DNA of 64,000 nucleotides from Scytonema hofmannii PCC 7110 (GCF_000346485.2 NZ_KQ976354.1:5352233-5416232); one strand, 5' to 3'. Counted from the first letter of the stretch, positions 25,826-35,597 are shown. The notes: generated by a model from the sequence alone, not told the origin. A program made the numbers and translations.

Positions 25826-26797
25826 CTAGCTATTAGTAAATTTCAACAAATACTGTGGTTTCAAGTGAGTCAAAAGATAACCCACAAAAATAAGAAACAC
25901 TGCAGTCAGAGCAATTGGAACTGCAAAGGGTAAGTAAATTAAGTGATGTGGGTTGTGTGATAACATTTTTCCTATTCTGTCAAAAAAGACTTGTAACTTT
26001 CCTTTGAATCCAGAGATAGGTTCTTGGTAGTTTTCTTCAGATTTAACCCGTGCTAACAAATATTTTTGCCAGTAATAATCGTGACCAATGAGTAGAAAAC
26101 GCCAGCAAAAATGATATAACCCGTTTGGTGGTGCGTGGCTTGCTCTAGCTTGTGGCTGTCTCCAAATAAAATAACCATTAGAGCGTATATTTTGAGCATG
26201 AATGACGCAGTTACCTCGATAAAGTGGAAGATCGATAGGAATGGGATATTTTAGGAGAAAATCCCGTCGAAAAGCTACATTATTCAGGAAATACTGGGTG
26301 GTTTTTGTTAAGTTTTTTTGCCCGGAGTACTGAGGAAAGATGTAGGTTAAAGCCATTGCAGTTCCGTATGGTCCCCAACCGCGTACTGTCGTTTCTCCTG
26401 CTACAACTTGGATGTTATTGTCCTGAGTGAACGGGGTAAGGAGGTTTCTTAACCAGTTTTTCTCATAAACACAGTCTGAATCGCAGTAGACAACTACATC
26501 TCCTGTAGCTATTGCTACACCTAACATTTTTGCCTTGTAATAACTGGTCTCCGATGGAGCTTGATGAACTGTAATCCAAGGACAATTTTCTTGCAGTTGC
26601 TTCAGCTTTGCAGGCGGAACATCACCGCTATCTATCAGCAACACTTGATGAATATGAGTAAAAGAGATGTCTTGGTTCGTAAGAGAAGTTAAAGAATTAT
26701 AAAAACCGTTGAGATCGGTATTCGCCAAATTTTCCGTTTCTAATACTATGGAAAAACTTGGTAACTGTGTTACAGACAATGCTTCTGCTTGTCCCAT
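25826..26797 (-). CDS. GT2-type membrane-anchored glycosyltransferase
   Basis: A 323-residue family 2 (GT-A fold) transferase. The nucleotide-sugar site is 'VVVYCDSDCVYEKNW' (DxD type). A central 'GETTVRGWGPYG' and 'NNVAFRRDFL' acceptor region follows, and one or two C-terminal hydrophobic helices ('LIYLPFAVPIALTAVFLIFV') anchor it in the membrane. It is transcribed away from hpnP on the same strand, separated by a 206-bp MITE-like element. It probably takes part in hopanoid or other polyisoprenoid glycosylation; the acceptor is not known. Confidence 0.75.
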   Translation of the reverse strand: MGQAEALSVTQLPSFSIVLETENLANTDLNGFYNSLTSLTNQDISFTHIHQVLLIDSGDVPPAKLKQLQENCPWITVHQAPSETSYYKAKMLGVAIATGDVVVYCDSDCVYEKNWLRNLLTPFTQDNNIQVVAGETTVRGWGPYGTAMALTYIFPQYSGQKNLTKTTQYFLNNVAFRRDFLLKYPIPIDLPLYRGNCVIHAQNIRSNGYFIWRQPQARASHAPPNGLYHFCWRFLLIGHDYYWQKYLLARVKSEENYQEPISGFKGKLQVFFDRIGKMLSHNPHHLIYLPFAVPIALTAVFLIFVGYLLTHLKPQYLLKFTNS

Positions 26798-26956
26798 TTG
26801 CTGACCTTAACAAAAGCGACTATATGATTTTTAATCTAGCAAAAGCTATTTATTTGTTTTAGAACTTTAGATACTCAAAAGAAAAGATTGTTATATTTAT
26901 TTTCGTTGGTATATATAATAAAAAGACCCCTCCCTAACCCTCCTCTTGGCAACTAC

Positions 26957-27162
26957 GGTGTACACACAAGTCTGAAATAGCTGACAAATCGAGATTTTAG
27001 CTTCGTTTTTACCCCACCCTAACCCGGACCTTGGAAAGGGGAGGGAACAGAAATTCAATAATTCAATTTCTCCCCGATGGATTGGGGAAGGAACAGAAAT
27101 TCAATTTCCCCCCAATCCATACGGGGGGATTAAGGGGGGTAAATCCCACTTGTGTGTACACC
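26957..27162. mobile_element. 206-bp MITE-like element with 15-bp TIRs
   Basis: Perfect 15-bp terminal inverted repeats GGTGTACACACAAGT / ACTTGTGTGTACACC. The interior is non-coding, with direct 'GAACAGAAATTCAAT' repeats (near 27045 and 27092) and Gly/Pro-like G/C runs. It sits inside another repeat type ('ACCCCTCCCTAACCC' on the left and 'AAGGGTGGGG' on the right). The flanking CTA on both sides may be a 3-bp target duplication. Confidence 0.75.
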
Positions 27163-27209
27163 CTAGCCTTTCTAAGGGTGGGGTAAATTTGAGAATTATA
27201 AGTAATTAA

Positions 27210-28832
27210 TTACACTTCAATTGAAACTTGCTGACGTACTTTCTGTGAATAGAAGGAAGCAGATTCGTCTCCTCGATCGCACTCTTGTGCAAACTTAATG
27301 AGATGATGCCCTACAAGTCCAACATGAATTAAACTTTCTATATTGCCAGCTTTTAAGGCTGGTTTTGCCATTTTCCAGAATGTTTTACGATAATTACCAA
27401 AAACACCTACCCTTAGTATGATATTTAATAAAATAGTCAAACCTTTTTTAATATTCTTCCAAGAAGTACGGGCTGGGCTATTGGGAACTTTGATGCGATT
27501 GGGATAGGTATGCTGCATATTGTAGGCAAATCGCTGATACAAAAATTCAGGTTCGTAGGCAACTGTAATGCAGCGTCGCCACATATTAATAACCTGTTCG
27601 TAAGGCATTAAAAACTGAATATTTGATTCCCGATTATCCTCAAACACGAGTCGCCCTTCTTGTTCTAATCTTCGCCACAATGGAGTTTTGGGTAATGCGT
27701 AGAGCAGGTTGATTGTCAGCATGGGAATCTGGGACAATCGAATAAATTCCAGAATTTTATTTGGTGTATCAGGTGTATCGGTATCAAATCCTATAATGAT
27801 TCCCGATACGACTTCTATGCCATAACTGCTCAAAACTCGAACTGCTTCCAGGATTGGCATACTGAGGTTGTGCGTTTTAGAAATCGCTTGGAGAGCATCA
27901 GTTTCTGGTGTTTCAATACCGCAGAAAACTGTACAAAAATAAGCTTCACGCATCATTTCTAACAATTTGGGGCTTTGTGCCAAATTGAGTGTCGCTTCAC
28001 AGGCGAATTGAATGGGATACCCATTGCGCTTTTGCCAGTCAATCAGGTGAGGAAGCAACTTCATGAGAGCACGGCGATCGCCCACAAAGTTATCATCGAC
28101 AAAGTAAACTGCGCCTGGATTACCGGATTCCAGCATGGCATCTAGTTCAGCAAGAACTTGCTCTGGTTCCTTAAGGCGGGGGTTGCGTCCGTAAAGTTCG
28201 GGGATATCACAAAATTCACAACGGTAAGGACAACCACTGGAAAACTGAACATTGGCAAGAAAATATTGTTTGAGATTAACCAAATGATAGGCTGGAATGG
28301 GAAACTCGTTCAAAGGTAAGCGTTCTTTGGTTTCAAAACGAATTTGCTTTTCGGGACGTGTGGTGTGTGTGTCTAAATATTCAATCATTTGGTCAGTCGC
28401 ATCTCCCATTTCTCCCAAATGTAAAATATCAAAGTTGGGGTAATATTCCGGGCAACCGGAGACAGAAGGACCTCCCACAACTGTTATTTTGCCTTCTGTG
28501 TGGGCAATTTCATTGATTTGATTAATCTGCTCCCGTTGGATGTGCATTCCACTCACAACGATCGCATCAGCCCATCGGTAATCTGACTTTTTTGCCGATC
28601 GCACGTTTTCATCAATAAACCGAACCTCCCATTGTTTGGGTAAGTAAGCAGCCACAACTAAAATACCTTGTGGTGGCATGAAAGCTCTAACACGACTTAT
28701 CAAGGGATAAGCGTGATGGAAAGTTCCAAATGACCGACTGTACTTGGGGAAGATGCAGAGGATGCGCTTTTGATGGCGCGGAATGTAGGAGGTTGTTGAA
28801 GTATTGCTAGCAAAGGTTTTTTCTAAAAGCAT
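27210..28832 (-). CDS. hpnP: radical SAM hopanoid C-2 methylase HpnP
   Basis: A 540-residue B12-binding radical SAM methyltransferase with the DUF4070 C-terminal region. The N-terminal cobalamin-binding part has 'CIFPKYSRSFGTFHHAYPL', 'FMPPQG' and 'VVSGMHIQREQ'. The radical SAM Cys set is C201, C205, C208 ('SSGCPYRCEFCD'), followed by 'YGRNPR', 'YFVDDNFVG' and 'INLLYALPKTPLW'. Its layout and wording match HpnP, which methylates hopanoids at C-2 to make the precursors of 2-methylhopane biomarkers. hpnI, hpnJ, hpnH and hpnG are close by. Confidence in HpnP over other DUF4070 proteins is high because of the context and the conserved N-terminus. Confidence 0.92.
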   Translation of the reverse strand: MLLEKTFASNTSTTSYIPRHQKRILCIFPKYSRSFGTFHHAYPLISRVRAFMPPQGILVVAAYLPKQWEVRFIDENVRSAKKSDYRWADAIVVSGMHIQREQINQINEIAHTEGKITVVGGPSVSGCPEYYPNFDILHLGEMGDATDQMIEYLDTHTTRPEKQIRFETKERLPLNEFPIPAYHLVNLKQYFLANVQFSSGCPYRCEFCDIPELYGRNPRLKEPEQVLAELDAMLESGNPGAVYFVDDNFVGDRRALMKLLPHLIDWQKRNGYPIQFACEATLNLAQSPKLLEMMREAYFCTVFCGIETPETDALQAISKTHNLSMPILEAVRVLSSYGIEVVSGIIIGFDTDTPDTPNKILEFIRLSQIPMLTINLLYALPKTPLWRRLEQEGRLVFEDNRESNIQFLMPYEQVINMWRRCITVAYEPEFLYQRFAYNMQHTYPNRIKVPNSPARTSWKNIKKGLTILLNIILRVGVFGNYRKTFWKMAKPALKAGNIESLIHVGLVGHHLIKFAQECDRGDESASFYSQKVRQQVSIEV

Positions 28833-28900
28833 TATCGTGATTACAATAACGAGTTGAATTGTTTACTTTTCCACATCCTGTGAAAAGTCAGAAGTATGTG

Positions 28901-30664
28901 TTACAACAGTGGCTTGTTGGTAAAAACACTTTTACCACCTTTTTCTACAACAAAAAATGTTGGCATAGCCAAATTTTTGAGTAATGTCTCTTTTTTATGA
29001 TTTTCCGTAAACAAAAATATCCGGTTGGAACTGCTCCACAAGCGCCGGATATCTTCATCATTCAAAAATACGGATTGGGTATCTGGGTAGCGGGAACCAA
29101 ATTCCATTGTTAGAGTACGACCATTGAGGAGATAAATGGGTTGGTCAATATAGAAACGGAGAGATGAGCCTGTTTCATAATTCCCATTAAGTACAATTTT
29201 CGCATTGGGTTCCCATCGCTGCTTGATTTCCTCAGCCAGAACCCGCGAAGAGAGGACAGGCTCGAACTTGATGTGGGCGCGGTTAGCGCAAATAAAAAGT
29301 AACCCCATAGTCAACACCATGACTATTACTGTGTATGTGTGGTTTTGCTTGCGACGAAACCAAAATGCTAGTAAAAAACCTAAGCTAACTACTAGCGCCG
29401 ACAGAATAGCGGGACTGCGTAATTCTGCCAAAGCATATGGCGTAAAGTCAAATAAATGTCCTAGTGCAATTGTATATCTTTTGTCATCAGAAGAGACTAT
29501 ATTGAGGAAGGACGAAAGATCTCCTGTTGCTTGCACGTTGCGAGTGTTCCAGACCAGCACTCCCATTATGATAGCAAAGACTATCCCAAGAATGGCTAAG
29601 ATGCCATTTATCCATAGTAAGTATTTTTTCGCTTTTACTCCTTCTTCAGCTTCAGTAAAGGCGGTACTTAACAACAGGGCAAGTGCTGGGTAAGCTGGAA
29701 ATGTGTAATACTCTTGACCGCTAGAGAAACTGAAAAAAATCAGAATAATTCCTGTCCACAGCCATAAATAGAGATTCAGTTGTATCTTCTTATTTGCCTG
29801 AGCTTTCAAACGAGGTCGCTGCGTTATGAGTAGCGGAAATCCCAAGCTCCAAGGAAATAACCAAACCATATGCAGCAGCCAGTAATTCAAGAGCGGTAGT
29901 TTGCCATAGTCTTTTGGATAGCGTTGCCCAAGAAATCTTAAGAAATGTTCGTTAACGAAGTAATACCAGAAAAAATGTTCGTTGCGAACCCCAACAAGAA
30001 GATGCCAAGGTACTGCGATCGCTAAAAACAAGGCACTTCCTGAAAGTAACCGCAGTTCTTTCCAAACAAAAAGGTTACCAGTCAGTAAAAGGAATAGAAA
30101 TACAGGACTCACTGTAAAGACAATACCGATTAGCCCCTTCGTCAATACCGCTAACGCTGTAGCAACGTAAAATCCGTAATACAATCTTTTGGATATCCCA
30201 GTACCAAAGAATGCCCGTAAGAAACACAAGTGTGCGGTTGTTACTAACAGAGTTAAAAGTGCCTCTGGGATCATGATGCGAGTGAACAGAAACATCCCAC
30301 AGCAGAAAAGCAGAGACGCGGCTGCGTAAAGACCTACTTTTTGCGAATAAGCCCATTGTCCAAAGGCATAGGTGACCCAACCCAATAGTACGATCGCTAT
30401 AACAGTGGGAAAACGCACAGCAAAGGCATTGAAGCCAAAAACTTGATAAGCACTTGCGACTAACCAGTAAAGTAGGGGAGCCTTTTGCAGATAACGGACT
30501 CCATTAACGTACATGGTTATCCAATCGTTCCGCAACAACATCTCTCTAGATGCTTGAGCATGCACGGCATCGGCATTATCAATCACAGAAGGCTGAAAAG
30601 AAATACTGGTGTAGATAATTGCACTAAAAACAAGCAACAGAATAATAGGCGTGTATTTACGCAT
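28901..30664 (-). CDS. GT39/ArnT-like polyprenyl-linked glycosyltransferase
   Basis: A 587-residue polytopic membrane protein of the ArnT/PMT (GT-C) superfamily. It has an N-terminal helix then a first periplasmic loop with 'DNADAVHAQASREML' (catalytic Asp region) and 'YLQKAPLLYWL', about a dozen hydrophobic helices, and a soluble C-terminal domain from about residue 470. These enzymes use undecaprenyl- or dolichyl-phosphate sugars on the outer face of the membrane. It lies between hpnP and hpnI on the same strand, 31 bp from hpnI, so it may add a sugar to hopanoids or lipid A-like lipids. The substrate is inference. Confidence 0.8.
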   Translation of the reverse strand: MRKYTPIILLLVFSAIIYTSISFQPSVIDNADAVHAQASREMLLRNDWITMYVNGVRYLQKAPLLYWLVASAYQVFGFNAFAVRFPTVIAIVLLGWVTYAFGQWAYSQKVGLYAAASLLFCCGMFLFTRIMIPEALLTLLVTTAHLCFLRAFFGTGISKRLYYGFYVATALAVLTKGLIGIVFTVSPVFLFLLLTGNLFVWKELRLLSGSALFLAIAVPWHLLVGVRNEHFFWYYFVNEHFLRFLGQRYPKDYGKLPLLNYWLLHMVWLFPWSLGFPLLITQRPRLKAQANKKIQLNLYLWLWTGIILIFFSFSSGQEYYTFPAYPALALLLSTAFTEAEEGVKAKKYLLWINGILAILGIVFAIIMGVLVWNTRNVQATGDLSSFLNIVSSDDKRYTIALGHLFDFTPYALAELRSPAILSALVVSLGFLLAFWFRRKQNHTYTVIVMVLTMGLLFICANRAHIKFEPVLSSRVLAEEIKQRWEPNAKIVLNGNYETGSSLRFYIDQPIYLLNGRTLTMEFGSRYPDTQSVFLNDEDIRRLWSSSNRIFLFTENHKKETLLKNLAMPTFFVVEKGGKSVFTNKPLL

Positions 30665-30695
30665 AAAACTCAGACAGACATTGTATGCAAATAAT

Positions 30696-31865
30696 TTAAG
30701 TTAATAGTGCTTCGGTAGAATCGGTTGTAAGTGGTATTAATTTCCCGCTTCTTGTCAGCCTTAATTTTCGACCCCGCCACTTGAAGGTACTGCCAACAAA
30801 GCTGTAGCACCACAATCCAAAGCTCATAAGATCGCGTAAAGGAACCAACAACAAAAACTTTCTAGCTACTGGATCTTTTAGGCTTTTGACCCCAACAACC
30901 CATGCCATGATGAATCTGGTCATCAATACGATCCCCACCATTACCCAACTGAAAATTGACTCATATGTTGCTATTAAGAATAATAAACTGATGGCTGTTC
31001 CGTGGGTAAAGATCAGCCCTAAATAGCCCCAAGGACGAGAGACACGCGTACAGCAATTCCAACGGGTCTGACGATGGATTAAGTCAATAAAGTTTTCTGT
31101 GGCGATCGTATGGTCTATAACATAGTCCGAAAGCACAATCTTGTAGCCTGCTTGAGCGCTGAGGTAGCCAAGTTGGAAATCGTCTGCTAGATAATCAGCA
31201 ATTGTTTGAAACCCTCCAATTGCCTCAAGAGCAGTTTTCCGGATTGCAATAGTAGGACCTAAAGCAAACTTCATTCCTTCTATATATCTTGCAACTAGAA
31301 CACCAGCAAGGTATTCAGTAGATATCCCGATGGCTTCAAAGATTGCCACCCATCCTCGAACCTGCGGACGGTACAAACACGTAACGACCCCAACAGTAGG
31401 GTCGTTCATGGGTTGGATAACTCGCATCAAATAATCTGGTTGTACGCGGACATCACTATCTGCAAGAAGTAGGAGCGAATACTTGGCTTTTGCTTGTGCG
31501 TTAGCGAGGTTGCTCACCTTAAGATTGGTACCGATGGTGCGATTGCTAATGACTAGACTTATATCAATTTCTGGGAAGTCATTGATGATTGTTTTGACGA
31601 CTTCTACACAGGGATCGCGTTCATCGCGCACGCCGAAAATAATTTGGTATTCCGGGTAGTCTTGTTTGCAAAATGAGGCAAAGTTTTCGTAGGTATCAAT
31701 GTCAAGACCGCAAATTGGTTTCAAGATAGTAACGGGTGGGTGAAAGTCGGAATCGATTTGCGTCGGATGGGAAAAGAACTTAATTGCTGCATAAATGGCA
31801 TAGCAGTTATACCAAATCGCCGACAGACACAACATCCCAAGCAGAAATTGGTACAGATATAACAT
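30696..31865 (-). CDS. hpnI: hopanoid glycosyltransferase HpnI
   Basis: A 389-residue GT21-like enzyme: N-terminal membrane helix, 'VTILKPICGLDIDTYENFAS', 'LLLADSDVRVQ', 'FALGPTIAIRK', 'ADDFQLGYL', 'RQTRW' (QxxRW) and C-terminal membrane helices. HpnI transfers N-acetylglucosamine to bacteriohopanetetrol; HpnK then deacetylates and HpnJ converts the product to the cyclitol ether. hpnJ is encoded 377 bp upstream on the same strand, supporting the role. No hpnK was seen in the window. A MITE-like element at 31893 separates it from hpnJ. Confidence 0.88.
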   Translation of the reverse strand: MLYLYQFLLGMLCLSAIWYNCYAIYAAIKFFSHPTQIDSDFHPPVTILKPICGLDIDTYENFASFCKQDYPEYQIIFGVRDERDPCVEVVKTIINDFPEIDISLVISNRTIGTNLKVSNLANAQAKAKYSLLLLADSDVRVQPDYLMRVIQPMNDPTVGVVTCLYRPQVRGWVAIFEAIGISTEYLAGVLVARYIEGMKFALGPTIAIRKTALEAIGGFQTIADYLADDFQLGYLSAQAGYKIVLSDYVIDHTIATENFIDLIHRQTRWNCCTRVSRPWGYLGLIFTHGTAISLLFLIATYESIFSWVMVGIVLMTRFIMAWVVGVKSLKDPVARKFLLLVPLRDLMSFGLWCYSFVGSTFKWRGRKLRLTRSGKLIPLTTDSTEALLT

Positions 31866-31892
31866 TTAATTTCCTTTAATCGCTATTAAAAA

Positions 31893-32039
31893 AACGTGAA
31901 TTCGACAAACCTCACCCTCCCAACCTCCCTCTCCTTTTAGGAGAGGGAGGGGCAACCTTATAATCAGGGTTTGAAGCCCCTCTCCTACGAGGAGAGGGGT
32001 TTGGGGTGAGGTTTGTTTTGACTTCGTCGAACTCACGTT
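31893..32039. mobile_element. 147-bp MITE-like palindromic element
   Basis: Ends AACGTGAATTCGAC and GTCGAACTCACGTT are inverted with one mismatch in 14. The flanks may be an 8-bp target duplication (TTAAAAAA). Inside are nested inverted repeats: AAACCTCACCC / GGGTGAGGTTT-like arms, CTCCTTTTAGGAG, and CCCCTCTCCTACGAGGAGAGGGG. Confidence 0.7.
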
Positions 32040-32242
32040 AAAAAATATCCAGCTTTTTCTTGTAGGATGGGATTGACCAAATTGGAGCGAAGCGACTGGA
32101 TGCCCGCCCCACAAGATGATAATTTAACCAATTGGAAAAAAGAATGAGACAGATTGTTGGGTGAAATTAAGTCCAAGCAAGACTTTCTCAATCCAAAATC
32201 TAAAATCTAAAATCCAAAATGGTATTATTTCTTGGAAATCCC

Positions 32243-33679
32243 TTAAGCTCTCTGATTAACAACATATTGCTTGCGCTTAGCACGTAAGCTGAGATACTCT
32301 CGTGCTTCCTTATAAAGGCGACGGCGTTCTTCAGAATTGAAAAGAGCCTTCTTGACAATGCGGGCAACAATGCGGGGACGGAAGTAGTACTTGCCATAGA
32401 AGTCTTCTACTGCTGCCATCATTTCAGCGCGTGACAAGTTTGGATACTCAAAGTGAGGCAGTTGGTGTCCAGTCTCGTCCGTCATTTCAGCATCTAAGCG
32501 CAAGTACCCATTCGATTGGACAAAGTTGTATAGTTCAGTCCCTGGATAAGCATGGGCTACGGAAACTTGTATCGTCTCGCAGTCGAGTTCTTGAGCAAAC
32601 TTCAGAGTTTCTTCAATGGTTTCTTGCGTTTCGCCAGGTAGCCCGATAATAAAATCACCATGAACGGTAATACCTGCTTTTTTGCAGTTTTTCTGGAATT
32701 CTCGTGCTTGCTCGACTGTTGCTCCCTTTTTGATGTTTTTGAGAATTTGAGAATTGCCTGACTCAAATCCCACAATAAACAGCCGACAACCAGCAGCACG
32801 CATTGCTTGAAGTGTTTCTAGATCGACGTGAACGCGGGAAGTGCAAGACCAGGTAAAGTTAAGAGGCTTAAACTTTTCACATAAGGCTAGCACCCGCTGT
32901 TTGCCAATGGTAAACGTATCATCGTCAAAAAAGATTTCTTTTGTATCGGGGAAGAGTTTGAGCGCGTGTTCAACTTCTTTGGCAACATCATCCACCGATC
33001 GCTGTCGCCATGCGTGACCATCAAAAGTTTGCGGCCACAAACAAAATGTACACTTAGCGGGGCAACCGCGTGTAGTGTAAAAAGAAATGTATGGGTGTAG
33101 TAGGAATGGTACATTGTAGCGATGTATGTCCAAATCTCGCTTGTAAATTGGCGTTACCCATGGTAATGCATCTAGGTCTTCAATAGGTAACCTATGCTCT
33201 GTATGTACTATCTTGCCGTCTTTTCTGAAGCTTACACCCTTGATTTCTTCCAGAGATTTTCCTGAAGCAAATTCGGTCACTGTGTAATCGAATTCTTTGT
33301 GGGTCACAAAGTCAATTGCCTCACTTGCCATTAAGCTTTGTTCTGGCTGTGTGGTCACGTGTGGACCGACAAAGGCTATTTTTAACGAAGGTTTTGCAGC
33401 CTTCATCATTTCTGCCAAACGCACATCGCTATGAAATCCTGGTGTGCTGGTGAAAAGAACAACAAAATCATATTCGGTGGCAATTCGTATTGTCTCTTCT
33501 GGCGATACGCCATGAGGTGGCGCATCTAGTAACCGACTTTCGGGGATCATTGCTGCAGGATAGGCAAGCCAGACTGGGTACCAGTACGATTCAATTTCGC
33601 GTGTTGCAGGCCACCGAGAACCTGCTCCTCCGTCAAATCCTTCAAAGGACGGTGGGTTAAGTAGCAAAGTCTTCATCAT
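32243..33679 (-). CDS. hpnJ: radical SAM hopanoid cyclitol ether synthase HpnJ
   Basis: A 478-residue B12-binding-fold radical SAM protein. It begins 'MKTLLLNPPSFEGFDGGAG' (an ATG one codon upstream is equally possible), has a cobalamin-like 'FTSTPGFHSDVRLAEMMK' and 'VGPHVTTQPEQSL', and the cluster Cys set C206, C210, C213 ('TTRGCPAKCTFC'). It then has 'EIFFDDDTFT' and 'GDFIIGLPGETQE'. HpnJ rearranges the glucosamine headgroup of bacteriohopanetetrol into the cyclitol ether. hpnI is next on the same strand. Confidence 0.92.
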   Translation of the reverse strand: MMKTLLLNPPSFEGFDGGAGSRWPATREIESYWYPVWLAYPAAMIPESRLLDAPPHGVSPEETIRIATEYDFVVLFTSTPGFHSDVRLAEMMKAAKPSLKIAFVGPHVTTQPEQSLMASEAIDFVTHKEFDYTVTEFASGKSLEEIKGVSFRKDGKIVHTEHRLPIEDLDALPWVTPIYKRDLDIHRYNVPFLLHPYISFYTTRGCPAKCTFCLWPQTFDGHAWRQRSVDDVAKEVEHALKLFPDTKEIFFDDDTFTIGKQRVLALCEKFKPLNFTWSCTSRVHVDLETLQAMRAAGCRLFIVGFESGNSQILKNIKKGATVEQAREFQKNCKKAGITVHGDFIIGLPGETQETIEETLKFAQELDCETIQVSVAHAYPGTELYNFVQSNGYLRLDAEMTDETGHQLPHFEYPNLSRAEMMAAVEDFYGKYYFRPRIVARIVKKALFNSEERRRLYKEAREYLSLRAKRKQYVVNQRA

Positions 33680-33743
33680 AGTTTCTAGCCACCCTTATGG
33701 TTCGTTATTTAGCACACTTGTGAAGATGTTCTCAAGTATATAG

Positions 33744-33902
33744 TTACAACGGACTTGGAGGATCTCTTTTTTCTGGTGTTGGTAGTCGGTCTATCCAGTC
33801 TTCAATCAACTGTGTCATTGTTTTTTCTTTGGACTCAGCATATAGCTTTAGTTTGTGGTATCGACGCTCCGACAACCTAAACCGCAATGACTTTTCTTTC
33901 AT
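33744..33902 (-). CDS. small RHH-like protein (52 residues)
   Basis: An ORF from ATG at 33902, starting 'MKEKSLRFRLSERRYHKLKL' and continuing 'ESKEKTMTQLIEDWIDRLP'. The short beta strand plus two helices fit a ribbon-helix-helix fold of small repressors or antitoxin-like proteins. It lies in the divergent gap before the exporter gene at 33981, so it could bind that promoter region. No toxin partner is visible. Confidence 0.6.
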   Translation of the reverse strand: MKEKSLRFRLSERRYHKLKLYAESKEKTMTQLIEDWIDRLPTPEKRDPPSPL

Positions 33903-33980
33903 TTTTGTGTACACATTGTTCTACAAATATGGTAGTATAACAAAAACCCAAGAATTTGTGTTCGTTCGCTATCTACCTTC

Positions 33981-35597
33981 ATGCGTCTGATTTCCTTTCT
34001 TTTGCGTTCTTCATGGGGAATGGTGACTCTTGCGATTGTCACCGGATTCCTAAGTGGCGGTAGTAACGCTAGCCTCATTGCTCTGATTAGCAGTGCAGCA
34101 AGTAATAACGCCAATTCACGCCTTGCGATCGTTATTTGGGGTTTTGTAGGGCTGGCGCTGATAGCTCTGATAACCAGCGTTATTTCCCAGATGTTGCTGA
34201 TTCGTATATCTCAAAATGCAATTTTTCAATTACGAATGCGTTTGAGTAACCAGATACTCACTTCAGAATTGAACCATTTGGAACAACTTGGAAATTCTCG
34301 CATTTTGGCAACTTTGACAGAGGATGTCCAGACAGTTGCTAATGCTGTTCACGTGATACCACATCTTTGCATCGATCTTGCCATTGTTATAGGTTGTTTG
34401 ACATACATCACATGGCTTTCTTGGTTAGTCTTCCTTATGGTTTTAGGCGTATCAGTCGTAGCAATTGGGAGTTGTCAGTGGCTATTAAATCAAGGAAAAA
34501 AATATCTTTCTCTTGCTCGTGAAGACCAAGATGTAATGTTTAAGCATTTCCGCACCATTACAGAAGGAGTGAAGGAACTTAAGCTCAACTACAATCGTCG
34601 TCAAGGGTTTCTTTCTAAAAATTTACAATCTACAGCAACTATTTTTAGTCATCACAATATTCAAGGTCTATCCTTTTATGGAATAACGACAAGTTGGGGA
34701 AGACTTATATTCTTTTTCGCAATTGGTTTCGTCCTTTTTTCACTTCCTAATATACTCACTATTAATCCTCAAACACTTGCTGGCTTTATCTTAACTTTCA
34801 CCTATTTAATGTTACCAATGAACAACATTGTGGAAAATATCCCTATCATTACTAGAGCCAGCATTGCCTTAGATAAGATAGAATCACTAGGCTTGTCTTT
34901 AGAAAGTAACGCTGAGGTTTCCACAGTTCCACCTAAAACCAAGACTTCCTGGAGCAACTTAAAACTTTCACGGGTGACTCATAGTTATAACATCAATCAA
35001 GAAGATCGCTCTTTTATTATCGGTCCAATTGACTTGACCTTTTATCCACAACAACTCGTGTTTATCGTTGGCGGAAATGGTAGCGGAAAATCGACTCTTG
35101 CTAAAGTAATTATAGGGCTGTACACACCAGAAGCTGGAGAAATTATATTTGATGGAGAGCTTATTAGCGAACAAAATCGAGAATGGTACCGCCAGCATTT
35201 TTCTATGGTGTTTTCTGACTTTTATTTGTTCGATGAGATTTTAGAATTAGAAAATGCTGACTTAAAAAGTCAAGCACAAGAGTACTTAAAAGTACTTCAA
35301 TTAGAGCATAAGGTGACAATAGAAAATGGTAAACTTTCTACCATAAATCTTTCCCAAGGACAGCGCAAAAGGCTAGCTTTACTCAGCGCATACTTGGAGG
35401 ATCGGCCAATTTATTTGTTTGATGAATGGGCGGCAGATCAAGATCCAGTTTTTAAGGAAATTTTCTACACCGAACTGCTGCCAAAGCTGAGAGATAGCGG
35501 CAAAACAGTACTTGCCATTACCCATGACGATCGCTATTTCCATGTAGCCGATCGCATCATAAAATTGGATTACGGTCAAGTGGAGTTTGACAAGTAA
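33981..35597 (+). CDS. SyrD/PvdE-type cyclic-peptide ABC exporter
   Basis: A 538-residue half-transporter: six membrane helices (about 1-300) then an ATPase domain with Walker A near 364-371 (GGNGSGKS), signature 'LSQGQRKRLAL' and Walker B 'IYLFDEWAADQDP'. The 'LFDEWAADQDP' wording and the N-terminal 'MRLISFLLRSSWG' are typical of the SyrD/PvdE family that exports siderophore or cyclic lipopeptide precursors. No NRPS is in the window. Its position between hpnJ and squalene synthase raises the possibility of another substrate. Membership is confident; the substrate is unknown. Confidence 0.85.
   Translation: MRLISFLLRSSWGMVTLAIVTGFLSGGSNASLIALISSAASNNANSRLAIVIWGFVGLALIALITSVISQMLLIRISQNAIFQLRMRLSNQILTSELNHLEQLGNSRILATLTEDVQTVANAVHVIPHLCIDLAIVIGCLTYITWLSWLVFLMVLGVSVVAIGSCQWLLNQGKKYLSLAREDQDVMFKHFRTITEGVKELKLNYNRRQGFLSKNLQSTATIFSHHNIQGLSFYGITTSWGRLIFFFAIGFVLFSLPNILTINPQTLAGFILTFTYLMLPMNNIVENIPIITRASIALDKIESLGLSLESNAEVSTVPPKTKTSWSNLKLSRVTHSYNINQEDRSFIIGPIDLTFYPQQLVFIVGGNGSGKSTLAKVIIGLYTPEAGEIIFDGELISEQNREWYRQHFSMVFSDFYLFDEILELENADLKSQAQEYLKVLQLEHKVTIENGKLSTINLSQGQRKRLALLSAYLEDRPIYLFDEWAADQDPVFKEIFYTELLPKLRDSGKTVLAITHDDRYFHVADRIIKLDYGQVEFDK

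Noticed and set aside
29205..30694. Plus-strand frames opposite the GT39-type gene (up to 162 codons)
   Set aside because: They lie fully within a well-supported minus-strand membrane protein gene and have no recognisable motifs.
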